Of a stretch of DNA of 64,000 nt, positions 1 to 11,178 are shown one piece after another; position 1 is the first letter of the stretch, and every line of letters starts with the position of its first letter. This stretch comes from Adiantum capillus-veneris (lineage: Eukaryota > Streptophyta > Polypodiopsida > Polypodiales > Pteridaceae). The stretch covers positions 58,105,709-58,169,708 of the forward strand of contig CM043971.1 of assembly GCA_014529385.2 (NCBI GenBank), written 5' to 3'. The notes beneath the pieces are model-generated. The model made no database searches. It worked only from the letters and a program-made list of their open reading frames with translations, and had not been told where the DNA came from. Position numbers and translations under genes: made by a program.

Positions 1-1237
1 TTGTAGATGATTTTCTGATTACTGATCTAAATGAGATACACATTGCTAAATTTAAGGCTGAATTGAATGCTACTTTCAAGATTAAAGAATTGGGACTTTT
101 GCATCATTACTTAGGCATATAGTTTAAGTAGTGTGATGGAGGTATACTTTGTGTCAAGTAAGATACATAGAGACATTACTATGTAGATTTGGACTTGAGG
201 ACTATAAACCTATTGCTACTCCATGGAAATAGGTTTGAAATTGAGTCTTCATGATGCTGGAGATCCTGCAAACGTAAACCTTTATCAGTTGTTGGATGAA
301 TTATTTATGTATGCAATCATAGGTCGGATATTTTCTCACAAGTCAAAAAATTTATGCATAGCCCACTACCTAAGCATTGGTAGACTGTCAAAAGGATCTT
401 TCACTACTTGAGTGGCACTTTACATCTTGGGTTGTTTTATCCAAAGGAGGGATCATAGCCCCCAAATTTGCATGCTTTTTTGGAATGAGATTGAGCTAGT
501 TGCTATGACACGCAAGTGTCCACAAGTGGTTTTTGTTTCATGATTGACAGTTCCTATATATCTTGGCTGAGCAAGAAGCAACCTACTGTACCCACTTTTG
601 GTTGTGAGACTGAGTATAGGGAAGTCTTCACAGGTACAATTGAGTGTGTATGGCTCAGACGCCTTATGCCTGATTTGGGTGTTGGACAAGACACGACCAA
701 CATCATCTACATTGACAATTAGAGCACATTGGTAGTTGTGAGAAACCTAGATTTTTATGCTTGCACAAAGCATATTGAGGTGCATATGTCAAGGAAAGAG
801 TCTCAGCAGGAGAGATCATCTTGGCTTATGTGCCAACACAGAACAACCTTGCAGATTCATTCACAAAGTCATTGCCTCTTGAGAAGTTTGAAGCTTTCCG
901 CAAAGCTTTGGGCTTGCTTCCATTTGTGGTTTGATCATTTCCTTAGGGGATGACACTTCCCTATACAGTATGTACCAGCTCTTGTTCACCACATCACTCT
1001 CTGGGGGGAGTTTCTAACATATATGTGGTTGTGATATGTGTGAACACACTTAGGTCCATTGAGGCAATTTTTCAATCACTAGGAAGGCTGTTCCCCCGTG
1101 CATTGTATACATGTATATCACTCTAGGGCTTTCTTATCTTTCTATTTTCACACTAAGAAATATACTCTCTATTGTGTGCCTTGAACTTCTTCATCTCTCC
1201 AAGCTATGTGGGCATCCCTGCAACCCTAATTTCAACA
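1..1237 (+). mobile_element. Ty1/Copia fossil, 3' part (family A)
   Basis: The window edge cuts this element. Readable parts in order are the end of the reverse transcriptase (a VDDFLI block at the very start and a LLHHYLG block near 95-120), RNase H (a SWLSKKQPT block near 555-590 and a KHIEVH block near 765-785), a purine tract at 1003-1010 and a 3' LTR. The same blocks in the same order occur in the minus-strand copy at 25960-30100, so both belong to one family. The element is broken in several places and looks old. No full domain is left here. Family assignment rests on the Copia order RT-RNase H-LTR and on the KHIEVH/SWLSKKQ motifs typical of plant Copia RNase H. Confidence 0.8.
1024..1237 (+). 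repeat. 3' LTR of family A Copia fossil
   Basis: About 214 bp, beginning TGTGGTTG and ending TTCAACA. It aligns end to end with the 210 bp LTR at 25960-26169 (reverse complement), sharing the ACACACTTAGG, GTGCATTGTATA and CTATCTTTCTATT-like blocks. The purine tract a few bases upstream fits a polypurine tract. The left end is set by the alignment and could shift by a few bases. Confidence 0.75.
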
Positions 1238-2659
1238 TGAGAAACGGTTGCAATAGACATGGTTGATCTTAATTATGGAATCTCCTAGGAGGGGTAAGTG
1301 CTCTTCAAATTCTCTATCGTTTACTAGCTTTGCACAAGCAATGAGAGAAAATTTGTGCTTCTATTGTTTGTCGCATTCACATACCAAACATTCCCTAATC
1401 TAGGCAATAGTGCATAATGACAAGCAGAGCCCAGGTCATCAAGTAGAATCTCCATAGTCATTAAATATTCCTCAAGTTTCATGATACTAATTTAGTTTTG
1501 GCTATCAGCTATAAATAAAATAGATGATGTGTCACTTTGTTGAGTTTGCCTAGATAACCTTTTTATTATATCTATCGCTTTGAAGCAATATACAATCATT
1601 ATCTTACACCAAGAGTGTGTAATAGATGTCACTAAGAGTGTGCATTAGATGTGTTTTTGTTTCATTCTTTAGTGTCACTGTTACTTTTTGGAATATTATG
1701 CTACTTATATGGCTACAAGCAAGTGAAAGTTCTACTACTAATTTTCACATTTTGGTTAGCATTAATACTTCAGAACCCTAAGAGTGTGTCATTTGGTGAT
1801 AGCTTCGCCACATTTCAAGTCATTTTTTTCTATTCTAACTAGAGGCAATGTGCAACAAAAAGCAATGCCTTGGGACATGTAATAACCCTCGATCTAGCTT
1901 CACTCTATCAAGACACTACAAGTGTGAAGAATGAAGTTAGACTCGCTCATATCTAGGATCACGTTGGCTACTCAAGTTAGAAGCAATGTGCAATTGTAAG
2001 GAAGCACGATTTAAAGTAAAGAGATGTTGATGCAGTTTGTGCAACCATGATTGACACATTACAACATCCAACAGATTGTAGAGTTCAAAAGTTTTAGGGA
2101 TCCTACTACTTTAATCACAGATACTCCACAAAAGGCTCTTCTTCCTTGATAAAGAATGGCACTAGCTTAGGCTTTTAACCACATTTAGAGAGTAAATATA
2201 CCCGTGACTTAAACACAGGGTACCAACCTTTTTTACGTGTCTTATGCAATTCCAAATGCTCATCAACTGCTTGACTAATTTTCACTAGTAAGAAGGATTC
2301 CAGTTTCCAAAAGGAATTTCTTGAGAAGAGTGAGCAATTAGTTTTTCTCAATTAGAGCATTTTGCTTGAGATAGGCTCTAATTTAGTAGAGAAATCAGAC
2401 CAATAAGTTTTGCTTAGTACCTAGAGTGTCGCACTTGAGATAGGCTTTTACTTTAATAGAGAAATGAGAACAATACATTTTTCTTAGTTTAGAGAATCTT
2501 GTTTGAGGTAAGCTCTACTACAAGTATGCAATCTATATAGAGAGTGCAACAAATGGAAAGCAGGATGTCGTTGCGAAATACATCAAATAACATTCTACGA
2601 GCAACATAATTATAGGTCTGCATTATACAGCATACTTAGAGATGCCAAAAAAACCATGA
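1238..2659. other. No gene recognised
   Basis: AT-rich sequence with only short open frames. Loose repeats of an AGTGTG(T/C)-type motif occur near 1610-1650 and of a GAGATAGGCTCT-type motif near 2360-2450, too degenerate to name. Nothing coding can be supported. Confidence 0.6.
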
Positions 2660-2807
2660 TCCAACAGAGAGCAATTGAACAAAGATATAGAGCGAAACAA
2701 ATCATAACAGCACGTGCAAGTACACCTCCTAGAATGGAGTGCTACATAGGCACGATGAGAGAGAAGAGAGGAGAAGAATGACAGAGACGTTGGGTGCAAT
2801 CTCCTCT

Positions 2808-2838
2808 CGTGCAAGAGTGAGCATTTTTCTCTTGCACG
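2808..2838 (-). repeat. Conserved hairpin of R1 (copy 1)
   Basis: CGTGCAAGAG at 2808-2817 pairs perfectly with CTCTTGCACG at 2829-2838 across an 11-base loop. The same 31 bp structure is found at 41814-41844 and, weakened, at 25811-25841. It lies just downstream of a TATAAGTA box in transcription sense, so it would fall near the 5' end of a transcript. Confidence 0.55.
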
Positions 2839-3016
2839 TGCTTACTTATAGATTTTTGAATGCTAAAAAATGGATACAACTGGCCATCCGGACATTAAAT
2901 GGCCATAGCTCATAAAAAGCACTCAAATAATAAAATGTTCATAAATGTGATATTCTTTTACATAGCCCATAGCTTGCTCACACTTTTTCCATCTGTTAGT
3001 TGTTTCCATCACATAC

Positions 3017-3060
3017 CTCTCCATTAGAAAGAAATTGTCCTTAGTTGCAAGGATAAGAAT
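3017..3060 (-). other. 44 bp exon-like block of R1 (copy 1)
   Basis: On the minus strand the block follows an acceptor (CCATTGCAG) and precedes a donor (GTATGTGATGG). The corresponding block in copy 3 (41577-41620) has exactly the same length, about 36 of 44 matching bases and the same splice signals. The reading ILILATKDNFF in this copy corresponds to IFIFATEDNCF in the other, so the block could be a short coding exon. Its gene is not recognised. Confidence 0.5.
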
Positions 3061-3900
3061 CTGCAATGGTCGCGGGTATCAGATAATATTGAAAGAAAAA
3101 GTGATAAAATTAAACGACATTGCTTATTCCTGCAAATCATACTTGTCAAAAGGTGTGAAAATTAGCATGTATCAAAATAAAAATTTAAAGACTTGAATTG
3201 AAAAAAGTGCTTATGCCTGCCATCATCCACATACCACATATTCTAGTAGCCCATACCACGAGAATATGGAGTATATGTCATACCCTGATGTATGGTATCA
3301 TTGGTCACAGTCATCGTTAATTAATCCTCAAAAATGTCAAATCCAATCCCAAATGTAAATCTAACTTCTAGCCCAGATCCAAATCACCTTCAATTCCATA
3401 CTCATGTAACAAAATCACACTAGGTGTAGTGGTGGCCAGTCCCACCACATCATGATTCTGTAATCGGTGTTGCCTAAATCGGCGAATCAACACCAATGAG
3501 TCGTGGTACCTAAATTGGTGAATCTGCACTTAGTGCTACCTAAACCAACAAATCTGCACTAATATTACTTAAAATATTTGATCCATTGTTTCTTGGTGTG
3601 CTATCTAAATCGGTGAATCTGCATTGGGATGAGCATTTACACACTACCTAAAGTGGCAAATATGTGTGCATGTGACCAATGCACTAGGCAAGGCATAAAG
3701 AATAAAACATTTACCACCTGTTTGACACCAAATCGGAGTACATGTGAGTAGCAATCCAAGTATAAGCCACAATGTTAGAGATGTTAGGCTTCATAGCTCA
3801 AAAATGCAGGTAAGTAGAGGAGGCATGTCTTTGAAAATGTCCAAGGGTATACTTCTGTGGTGCAAAATTGTATGAGGTGTCTCTGAGAGGTATCTAGAAA

Positions 3901-4780
3901 GACAGCAACTCACAAAAGAAAGAAAATTAATTAAGCATTTATCAAATCAAAATATTAGATTGAGGGATTGTGCTATAGAAGTTTTAAATACTCTTGCTAG
4001 ATATATATTTTCAAATACTTAGGCAAGAAAATTCGAATACTCTTGAAATACACCCAGAAATCAAACTGAAAAGCAAGCCATGTAAGCGAAGTCTGTGTAC
4101 TTAAGTGTTTCTCTTTGAATGTGATTAGGAGTGTGTCACGGAGTTTGGCACGGTGTGGTAGGAGAGAGAGCCAAACAATACTATAAAAGGGTAGGTTAGT
4201 TTGTATAAGGGTAGAAGGAATGTACCTTAGTATTTGATACAATAAGGTTAGTGTTCAATCACTTGATGTTTTACACAGCTTTGTGTGAATCATTAGTAGC
4301 TAAACAAGTTAAAGAAGGTCAGTAATAAAATGAAACTCGAGATAAACACTTGGATTAAATATTGTAGACTAAATAAATGTACGGGGATTAACAACTTATA
4401 AAGTGATTAACATTGAAAACCTAACATTGAGTCATTTAAGTAGGAGGTTGCCAGATATATAAACATGGAGTTAGTAATAAACAAGAGATATATAGGTCAT
4501 GGGGGTCAAAAATCATACTGTGGTGCGGGCATTGTATTGCAAGTGTTGAACTTAGTGTGTCAGAAGGGCAATGGATTGATGAGGGCATGTATACTCCTAC
4601 AAAGCTTGAGGATCAAGGAGGTAAACAAGAGGTAAACCAATGAAAAATGTGAGTTTAGATATTTATAATGTTAAGTTTCAAAAATGTGTTTCATTATTAT
4701 TCTTTTTTGGCAATACTCACTCAGCTGAGTGAATTGAAATAATTTTTTAAAAAAAACCATAGATTATCCATGCTCACAAT
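3901..4780. other. No gene recognised
   Basis: AT-rich sequence with only short open frames. A few AAAAAA runs and a CAGCTGAGTGAATTG stretch near 4722 carry no further signal. Confidence 0.6.
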
Positions 4781-5490
4781 GATCCATGGAGTTTTAAAAA
4801 AAACCATATCCAACATCTGAGGACAACGTTCCGAGGGCTTTTACAGGGAACCCCCAAACCAAAATACGTCAATACTCTCAAAAGCCAACAAGAGACGGGC
4901 CTTTATAGGGGGCCTTTACCCAAGCAAAACGGAATTCACCCTAAACAAAGCCACAACGGACCATCGGTGCATTAAAGGAGCTCCCACCTCCCACATGCAA
5001 GCTCTTCCCTTGAGGTAAAGTCTCCAATACTAACCATAGACAGGGCGGGGCCCAAGGTCCCCATCACGATCCCGGATGGGCCATGAATCCTACCACACTA
5101 ATTGAATAGGCCAACTAGAAATCACAAAACCAACTATCTGAGTACAGCAAGTATCCACATACCTTGAGGAGAAGAGGTCGAAAGCTGCCACTAGACAAGT
5201 AGGCTCTACCACTGCCACACTCATCAACCTTTGATCCAACTCCCCACATAGTAGTTGTAATCATACTGAACCAAGCCGCCGTTGATTCCCCATGCAGGGC
5301 TTGGAGGGACGGCCTCCACCAGCTCCAAAAAAGAGGACCTGGCATGGAGAGCCGTCGAAGAAGCAGCAGGATCCATTCGGTGTCTCACCCTAGATCCGCC
5401 CAGCTGCAACACCCTTCTTTCACACCCCGGGCGACAGGGCCTCGCAGACAACAACGCATTGTATGGGGATGCTCTACAAAACCCTAAAGT
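4781..5490. other. GC-richer segment without an assignable gene
   Basis: Base composition rises clearly here compared with the flanks, and overlapping open frames of 76-106 codons run on both strands between 5115 and 5602. None shows a recognisable motif, and their mutual overlap suggests they reflect composition rather than coding. It may be an old exon cluster or a piece of an unidentified transposon. Confidence 0.4.
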
Positions 5491-6512
5491 CACCCTTCAT
5501 TACTTCTTAGTTGGGTTAGGTTGGTGCAATGGGAATTGTAAGGGACCTATTAAAGTTATAAAGAACAATGGTGGATCAGGTTTTGAGATTATACAAGGGT
5601 AAGTTAGATGTTAAAGTAGAAGAAAAATGTAAGGTTTGACAAGAGGTAGTGATTACGGAGAAAAGGGGGAAACTTATAAATGGTACACAAGACTCAGAAC
5701 AAGCGAGTAAAAGATGATATTTTGTAGCTAAATTAACTGACAGAATTTGAGAGAAAAGTGAGAGGGCATGTACAAAATAAGGTGGTTTTCCCTGTTTTTC
5801 AAAACGGTAAAAATCCTAGGAAAACAATGTCAATTATTTACTTAGGTTTGGGTTTCCCATAGATGTGGTGAATATCGGTTTCCCAAGTATATCCAATAGG
5901 TTTGGGTCCAACCGTAGATGCGGTTATCGATTTCCCAAGTGTATCCCAAGCGGCGATTGGGGCCATGGTATTCCATTCGGGTCGGGTTTCTTGAGGGTTG
6001 TGAGATAACCAAGGGCCGTACTCCAAGCAAGAGAAGTAGGGTTTATGGGTATCGTACCAATGATCAGGCAAGGTGAGGCTGGTAGGTGGTATATATTTGT
6101 AGTCTTTTGCCTCTGTGAGGTGATCACGGTAGTATGGGGAGTGATTATTTCAGTCACTGTCATTGTAAATGTCTTGAAAGTCAAAGGACAGGCGCATTTT
6201 GTGGAAGGTGTCATATATAACTATATTTTGGTGTGGATTATTACAGAGTAAATACTTTTTGAAAGAGGTCAGGTGGTACAAAACAAAAATAATAACATAT
6301 GTTCTTTTTGGCAATTTGTTCCCATACTCTAAACATGGTAACAGGGAACATCCCCAGGCTTGATTCAAAATGATTACCTTACGGGCACAGGTGGTCTCCA
6401 CTGAAGGCGAGTGCAACAAGTCGTTGGCGTTTACGTAAAGAATTTTCTAAGTGACACAAATTTCACCAGTATGAAGCTTTGCACAGGCCCATTCAATGTT
6501 GCCTGGATGGGG
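5491..6512. other. No gene recognised
   Basis: Contains a loose internal duplication near 5845-5955 (GTTTGGG..TTTCCCA.GTATATCC pattern repeated) and several overlapping short frames on both strands. No homology is recognisable by eye. Confidence 0.5.
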
Positions 6513-6549
6513 GGTCACCTTGAGTTCATCCTCAAAACTCAAGGCCACC
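6513..6549. repeat. Short inverted repeat (hairpin)
   Basis: GGTCACCTTGAGTT at the left pairs with AACTCAAGGCCACC at the right with two mismatches and a 9-base loop. It stands alone upstream of a GA microsatellite. No T-run follows, so a terminator-like role is not supported. Confidence 0.5.
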
Positions 6550-6575
6550 AAAAAAATAGAGGTGACTCTGTAGCA

Positions 6576-6579
<4 letters not shown>

Positions 6580-6615
<36 letters not shown>

Positions 6616-6620
6616 GAGAT
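6580..6620. repeat. (GA)n microsatellite
   Basis: About 20 GA units with one T interruption. Open frames through it are artefacts of the dinucleotide. Confidence 0.9.
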
Positions 6621-7247
6621 GGGCAGCTCATTGCATGAGCAAAGGACATGTGGTAGTGCTAAGAGATCGAGAGGGAAAGAGCTCCCCATCTACCAACTAG
6701 GCACGTAGGCAATTTGTTGGTTAATTATATTGGTAGTCATGCGGGCATGTGCTGACGTGGGAGGCAAATGTAAGGTTTTCACCTTTCTAGTAGCACGGAA
6801 ATAAACCCTAAGCTTTAATGGAGAGCATTGGATGTACAAACTGGTAAACCACTATCTCAAAAGAAGTTAAAATTGGTATTTTTAGAATCTTAAGCACAAC
6901 AAACCTATAGCTAGGAACTCTCATAACTAAATTTGGATAAAATTTGACACCGCTATCACCACTCAAAGTTTTACTACCACTTTAAATTGTAAAGATAATT
7001 AATGGTTTTTAGTAATCATTAAAGATAAAAGAATTTACCTTAACCTCCTAGATATTTACAAAAAAGCATAAAATTCACCCAAAATTAGTAAAATTGACCA
7101 ACCAAGTTGGGTAAGTGCTAGGGGAGACCATCATTGACTTGCCAAGGACACAATTAGCAGTAGGGGTGCCATCTTAAACTTGGGGGATGCTTGAGCTGCA
7201 AGATACTGTCATTTTTAGCATGTGAACGTGTGAGTGTCAGAAAAAAC
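6621..7247. other. Upstream region, no gene recognised
   Basis: AT-rich sequence leading up to the TATA box at 7248. No coding signal and no clear match to the LTR-like end at 11179 was found, so it is not an obvious 5' LTR. Confidence 0.5.
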
Positions 7248-7255
7248 TATAAATA
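7248..7255 (+). promoter_or_regulatory. TATA box upstream of coiled-coil ORF cluster
   Basis: TATAAATA in a plant-like context, about 120 bp upstream of the first ATG (7374) of the ORF cluster. Spacing and sequence suit a pol II core promoter. It could equally be the U3 TATA of a decayed LTR. Confidence 0.5.
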
Positions 7256-9523
7256 GGAACCTAGGTTTTTCATTTTCAGACAGACTCGAAGTCTTGGCGT
7301 TTCGTGCAAGAGAGATGCTCCACAGAAATCACTGAGAGAGAAAATTCTAAGTGATTAAGCGAGGATAGAAGTCATGGAACCAAAGAGGACCCGAGCAAAC
7401 GCTCAATTTGATGAAGAGGGCAATATTCCCAAGAGGGCTAGAGCATCGCACGAGGACGAGGCCTGGCCTAGTAGTAGGCCTACTGATGAAAGCATTCAAG
7501 CCCCAACACTATAGCAAATGTCCAACTAGTCCCAGGTGGGTCTTCATTATAATTTTAGATGAATAATTCAAGTATTCACATTGCATACGTAAAAGAGGGA
7601 GCTATGCAAGCTGCAGAGAAGTCCAAGAAGAGGGTCTCTCAAAAGGAGAATCTGCAAGAGCTACCACCATACCAACTGGATCCCGTTTCAGTAAAGACGG
7701 CCAAAACGACCTATCTGTCTAAAGAAAACCTTGAGGATAATAACACAACGATTCTCACAGGTAGATTCAAAAGTGAAGAAGTACATCAGGTAGAACTACA
7801 ACTTCTGCCAAAAGAGGTCTATGATGTCGCAACAAAACCCGGGACAAAAGAGGCTAACAGAAGGCTTGGGCTCAGAGAGTTCTACGGATAGGAGCCATGT
7901 GGAGTAGATTTTGAGAAAGCTTTTGAGCTCCTATGCACCATCAAGGAATATGGAACATCCCAGATCTCTGACCAACAAGGGAACAAGGTCAAAGTGGCAG
8001 TTACGAAAGAGATAGTGGCCGAAGACCTCAAATTGTCAATAGAAGGGATGACCATGAGAGCTAGGGATAGAAAGACGGCAAGTACCTTCACCAAGGAAAC
8101 CGCTGCTGCAACATTTGCCGATCTTATCCAAAAGCAAGTGGAAGAACCAGCAAGATTATATCATCAACACTTCCACTTTCTCGCAAAGAGACCGCCAAGA
8201 TACACAACACCCAATCATGAAGTCGAGATACATTTACACAAGTGTTAAAGTTGACAACCAGGCAACCCATCGACCATGTACAGTATGTGTTATCCACACT
8301 AAAGGGGACAAAGAAAGAGGGTAAGATAACATATCTGGGAGCACCTGAGGTACTCACAAGAATTGCCTACCATGCTATCGGCATGGCAGACAATTTGCCA
8401 CCTGCCCCGGATCACAACACATGGATTGTGTCTGCACAACCATTCCCTCGAGCCACAAGGTCCACCAAAAGATCTTACAAATGTAATGAAGATTTTGCAA
8501 GAGCTCTCCAGAAAGACATAGCAGCGAAAGCTTAGACAATGAGGAAAGAAGAGCTCGCATTGAAGAAATGAAAATAAAGGGAGTGGCAACACATCAAGAG
8601 GAGCCTCAACAGAAGTAAGCAAGGTTTGAGAGAGAGAAGCACTCTTATGAACGAAGCCGCCAAGCTCAAGGCAAGGACCCTCCAAAGTGGGTACATATTG
8701 AAGTAAAAGGACCAAGAACAAAGCACCCTGCACGGAGGGAAGCAGAAGATCCAAAGGATCTATTGGAAAGATGTATTAGGAGGCAGAGGCATTGAAGTTG
8801 AAAGAAGATCAGGAAGTAGGAAGAAAAGCTAAAGAGGCGGTGGAGCAGCAAAAACAAGCAGAAGAAGCAATCCCACAAGGAGAGACCAAGTATGAACAAA
8901 GTGATATGTCTCCCCAACCATCTTCACCTGCTACGGAACATCACGACCACCCCCATGCCAAGCCCACCAGCATTATCAACAGATAGAACCACACAGGGAG
9001 AGCCCACTAAAGAAAAAGAGCCTGAACAGAAAGAGGCAGCAGAATCTGCACAAAAGGCAGCAACCACTCCGGAGCAAGCCAAAGCAAAAGAATCAGATCC
9101 GGAAAGGCTAGCAAGTCCTACACTAGAGGAGTCAACAAGATTTGAGCAAACAAAGAAACAAGAAACAGAGTAAACCCCATCTACCACCACCCAGCAAGAA
9201 ACGGCAGAGGCATCCACGAACCCTCAAACAGACAAAGCAAAAGAGGCCCAAGCACAACCTCAAGGGCAAGAACAAACCGGGCCGCTACCACAACCAGCCA
9301 CCACAACCCCACCAAGAGAATCACAAGAGAATGCCGAAACGTCTAGGCAGCTCACAAGAAATGAAGACTGACAAACCAATGATAAGGTAATTCTGCAAGT
9401 CAATGAATATGCAAAGCAAATGCAGGATATGATAGAAAAACTCCAATCAATAGCACTTAGCCGCAGTAAAAAGGCTAAAGAATTGGAGATGGTGACGTTC
9501 TCCAAGGAGAGTTAGAAGATAGA

Positions 9524-10159
9524 TTGAATGTCATCAATGATTTGCAAAAACAAGTCCAAGAATTGAAAGCTGAAGCTGAACAACACCAGCTAGCAAGAGA
9601 CAAACAACAAAAGGAAATGGAAGAGTTAGGTGAACTTCTCATGAAGTTGATAGATGCTTACAAAACCAAAGATGAACAACTGACAGAGGCTACTAACGAA
9701 CTTTTAACTACAACTCTGTCAATTCAAAAGATTCAAGTGCAGCTAGACATAGCAAACGTGTCATTGCAATATTTAGACCAAAGGATCAACGATCAGGCAA
9801 CTTCTTTGCGACAGATACGAGAAAATCCCGCAGTTGCCTCGATCAAAGGTACAGATGAAGTGTACAAAGCACTAGAGAAAAAGAATAAAGATCTCGACCT
9901 AGAGCTAAACTTGGAGCAGCCACAACGCAGAGACCTGGAATTAATGCGGGTACAACGAGAAGAAGAGATGCTCAAGGGAATAATCGAGCTAAAAAGAGTC
10001 AACCAGCTACTGCAAGATAGACGGCAAGCGACGCAAGAAGAAGTAGGTACATCAGATCGTCCATTGATATTCCTCAGTCTCTTTTGCGGAGATGAAAACA
10101 CAGCCAACAGAAGTGCTAGGGGGCGAAGAAGATTTCCAAGTGCCATTATTAGAAGCTGA
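9524..10159 (+). CDS. Coiled-coil ORF of unknown function (211 aa)
   Basis: An ATG-started frame whose first 150 residues are dense in E, K, Q and L with heptad-like spacing (for example LQKQVQELKAEAEQH near residues 6-20 and a second stretch near 40-110). This predicts a long parallel coiled coil. No enzymatic motif is visible. It lies between a glutamine/proline-rich stretch and the 289-residue ORF on the same strand, and probably formed part of the same protein originally. Function is not known. A similar coiled coil follows the protease region in the Gypsy fossil at 21948-22541, which hints at a retroelement structural protein. Confidence 0.4.
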   Translation: MNVINDLQKQVQELKAEAEQHQLARDKQQKEMEELGELLMKLIDAYKTKDEQLTEATNELLTTTLSIQKIQVQLDIANVSLQYLDQRINDQATSLRQIRENPAVASIKGTDEVYKALEKKNKDLDLELNLEQPQRRDLELMRVQREEEMLKGIIELKRVNQLLQDRRQATQEEVGTSDRPLIFLSLFCGDENTANRSARGRRRFPSAIIRS

Positions 10160-10250
10160 TGAAGTGCCAATGGTCCAACTGTCAAAAGCTGAGGAAGATG
10201 CACTAAAAGAAAAGGTTACCCAGGAGACAAATGAGTAGTGGAAAGCAGCG

Positions 10251-11120
10251 ATGGATTGGGAGTTGAGAGTTCTTCACTCTGTTAATGTTACTCAACCCAC
10301 TCCCAATAAAATCAATGCACAATGGCATCAGCAATCACTGCCATATCCCTTGATAAAGGTAGAGCTGCTACAGGTCAAGGAAAGACTTTATAAAGACATG
10401 CAAGTAGAAGGTGCAGACGAAGTCCACCTCAAGTGGAGAAAGAGCTGGCTGAACAAGAATCCAAGATACTTGATTCTGTTCACAAGAGCACCTGCGGCAC
10501 TTCAAAAGGATCCAACTTTTTGTCCTGTAACAAGAGTACGGACGTGGCAAGCACATGAGGCAATAACAAAGAAGCGGCCTATATGGTTGAATTATCCAAG
10601 ATTGCCAGCTCCAAAAAAGGGAACGCCGACAGCGGACTACATGGTGAAAACCCTAACGGGTGCCATGTCATTATTCAAAAGTCTACCTGATCTTTCATGT
10701 GCTATGCTTTACAAAATTTGCCGAATGCTGCTCACCTGCATTGAAGTCTTTCACGAGCCAGAGCAAGCAGTTGCCCCGTGGATGTCTTTCCTCGAGGGAA
10801 ATAAGGGGTTATTCTATGATCTCAGTGGCCAACCTTTCGAAGAAGTCCTCTATGGCTTCTACGCCCGCTGCATGTTCTTACCTTCTCATAATATGTTGGT
10901 GTTTGAGGAAGCGTTCTACACAAGGTTTCTCACTTGGCGAGCGAAGATTTTTGGGCCAGTGATCAGTAACCCGAATTCAAGATTCGCCGGCTACTCCGCA
11001 GTCGAGCTTAAAAATAGAGTAACTATGCAATTTTTGCAGGTGCCAGACAAAGAGAGAAAGATCAGATACGAAAAGGCTCTACATGCACTTAAAGACTGCC
11101 TCGCTAAACCATCAACCTGA
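10251..11120 (+). CDS. Unrecognised 289-aa ORF, last in the cluster
   Basis: The longest uninterrupted frame of the left third of the window. It is rich in aromatic and basic residues and looks globular: WKAAMDWELRV precedes and overlaps the start, a WRKSWLNKNPRYLILF block lies near residues 61-77, a WLNYPRLPAPKKG block near 112-124, and a helical region with paired cysteines near 150-165. I recognise no family and no catalytic motif. Composition does not resemble low-complexity noise. It ends 58 bp before a purine tract and LTR-like start, the position where plant LTR elements sometimes carry an extra ORF. It might be such an ORF or a fragment of a host gene. Confidence that it is, or was, protein-coding is moderate. 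Confidence 0.5.
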   Translation: MDWELRVLHSVNVTQPTPNKINAQWHQQSLPYPLIKVELLQVKERLYKDMQVEGADEVHLKWRKSWLNKNPRYLILFTRAPAALQKDPTFCPVTRVRTWQAHEAITKKRPIWLNYPRLPAPKKGTPTADYMVKTLTGAMSLFKSLPDLSCAMLYKICRMLLTCIEVFHEPEQAVAPWMSFLEGNKGLFYDLSGQPFEEVLYGFYARCMFLPSHNMLVFEEAFYTRFLTWRAKIFGPVISNPNSRFAGYSAVELKNRVTMQFLQVPDKERKIRYEKALHALKDCLAKPST

Positions 11121-11178
11121 AGACTACTTCAGCCCAAAAAGCTGTGTCAAGGGACAACATAGGCGAAGAGGGGGAGAA

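Larger units (their letters stand above)
2660..3900 (-). repeat. Dispersed repeat R1, copy 1
   Basis: Read on the minus strand, this is colinear with 40890-42000 (+) and, in its last 320 bp, with 25640-25959 (+). Shared landmarks in order are a GTGTCAAACAGG-like segment, a degenerate array of CGCCGATTTAGGCA-type motifs, a 44 bp exon-like block with acceptor and donor sites (3017-3060), a TATAAGTA box and a 10 bp stem hairpin (2808-2838), then a CT-rich stretch. Similarity between copies is visibly high (about 80-85% by eye in the best parts). No long open frame spans it. It could be a gene duplicated or captured by a transposon, or the end of a large DNA transposon with subterminal motifs. 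No terminal repeats or target duplications were found. Confidence 0.65.
7374..11178 (+). mobile_element. Unclassified coiled-coil-rich ORF cluster, probably retroelement-derived
   Basis: A run of plus-strand open frames starts with a short basic/acidic peptide at 7374 (MEPKRTRANAQF), continues with 7559-7891 (lysine- and glutamate-rich), 8242-8535, an E/K/Q/P-rich stretch at 8790-9360 (about 570 bp), a coiled coil (9524-10159) and a 289-residue ORF (10251-11120). Strong codon-like continuity across about 3.7 kb on one strand suggests one former reading unit with several breaks. It ends in a GGGGGAGA purine tract followed by a TGTTAG LTR-like start. No zinc knuckle, protease, reverse transcriptase or integrase is seen, so if it is an LTR element it is a large non-autonomous one. 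A decayed host gene is the alternative. Confidence 0.4.

Noticed and set aside
5115-5602. Overlapping frames on both strands in the GC-richer segment
   Set aside because: No motif, mutual overlap on opposite strands and no splice or promoter context; explained by base composition.
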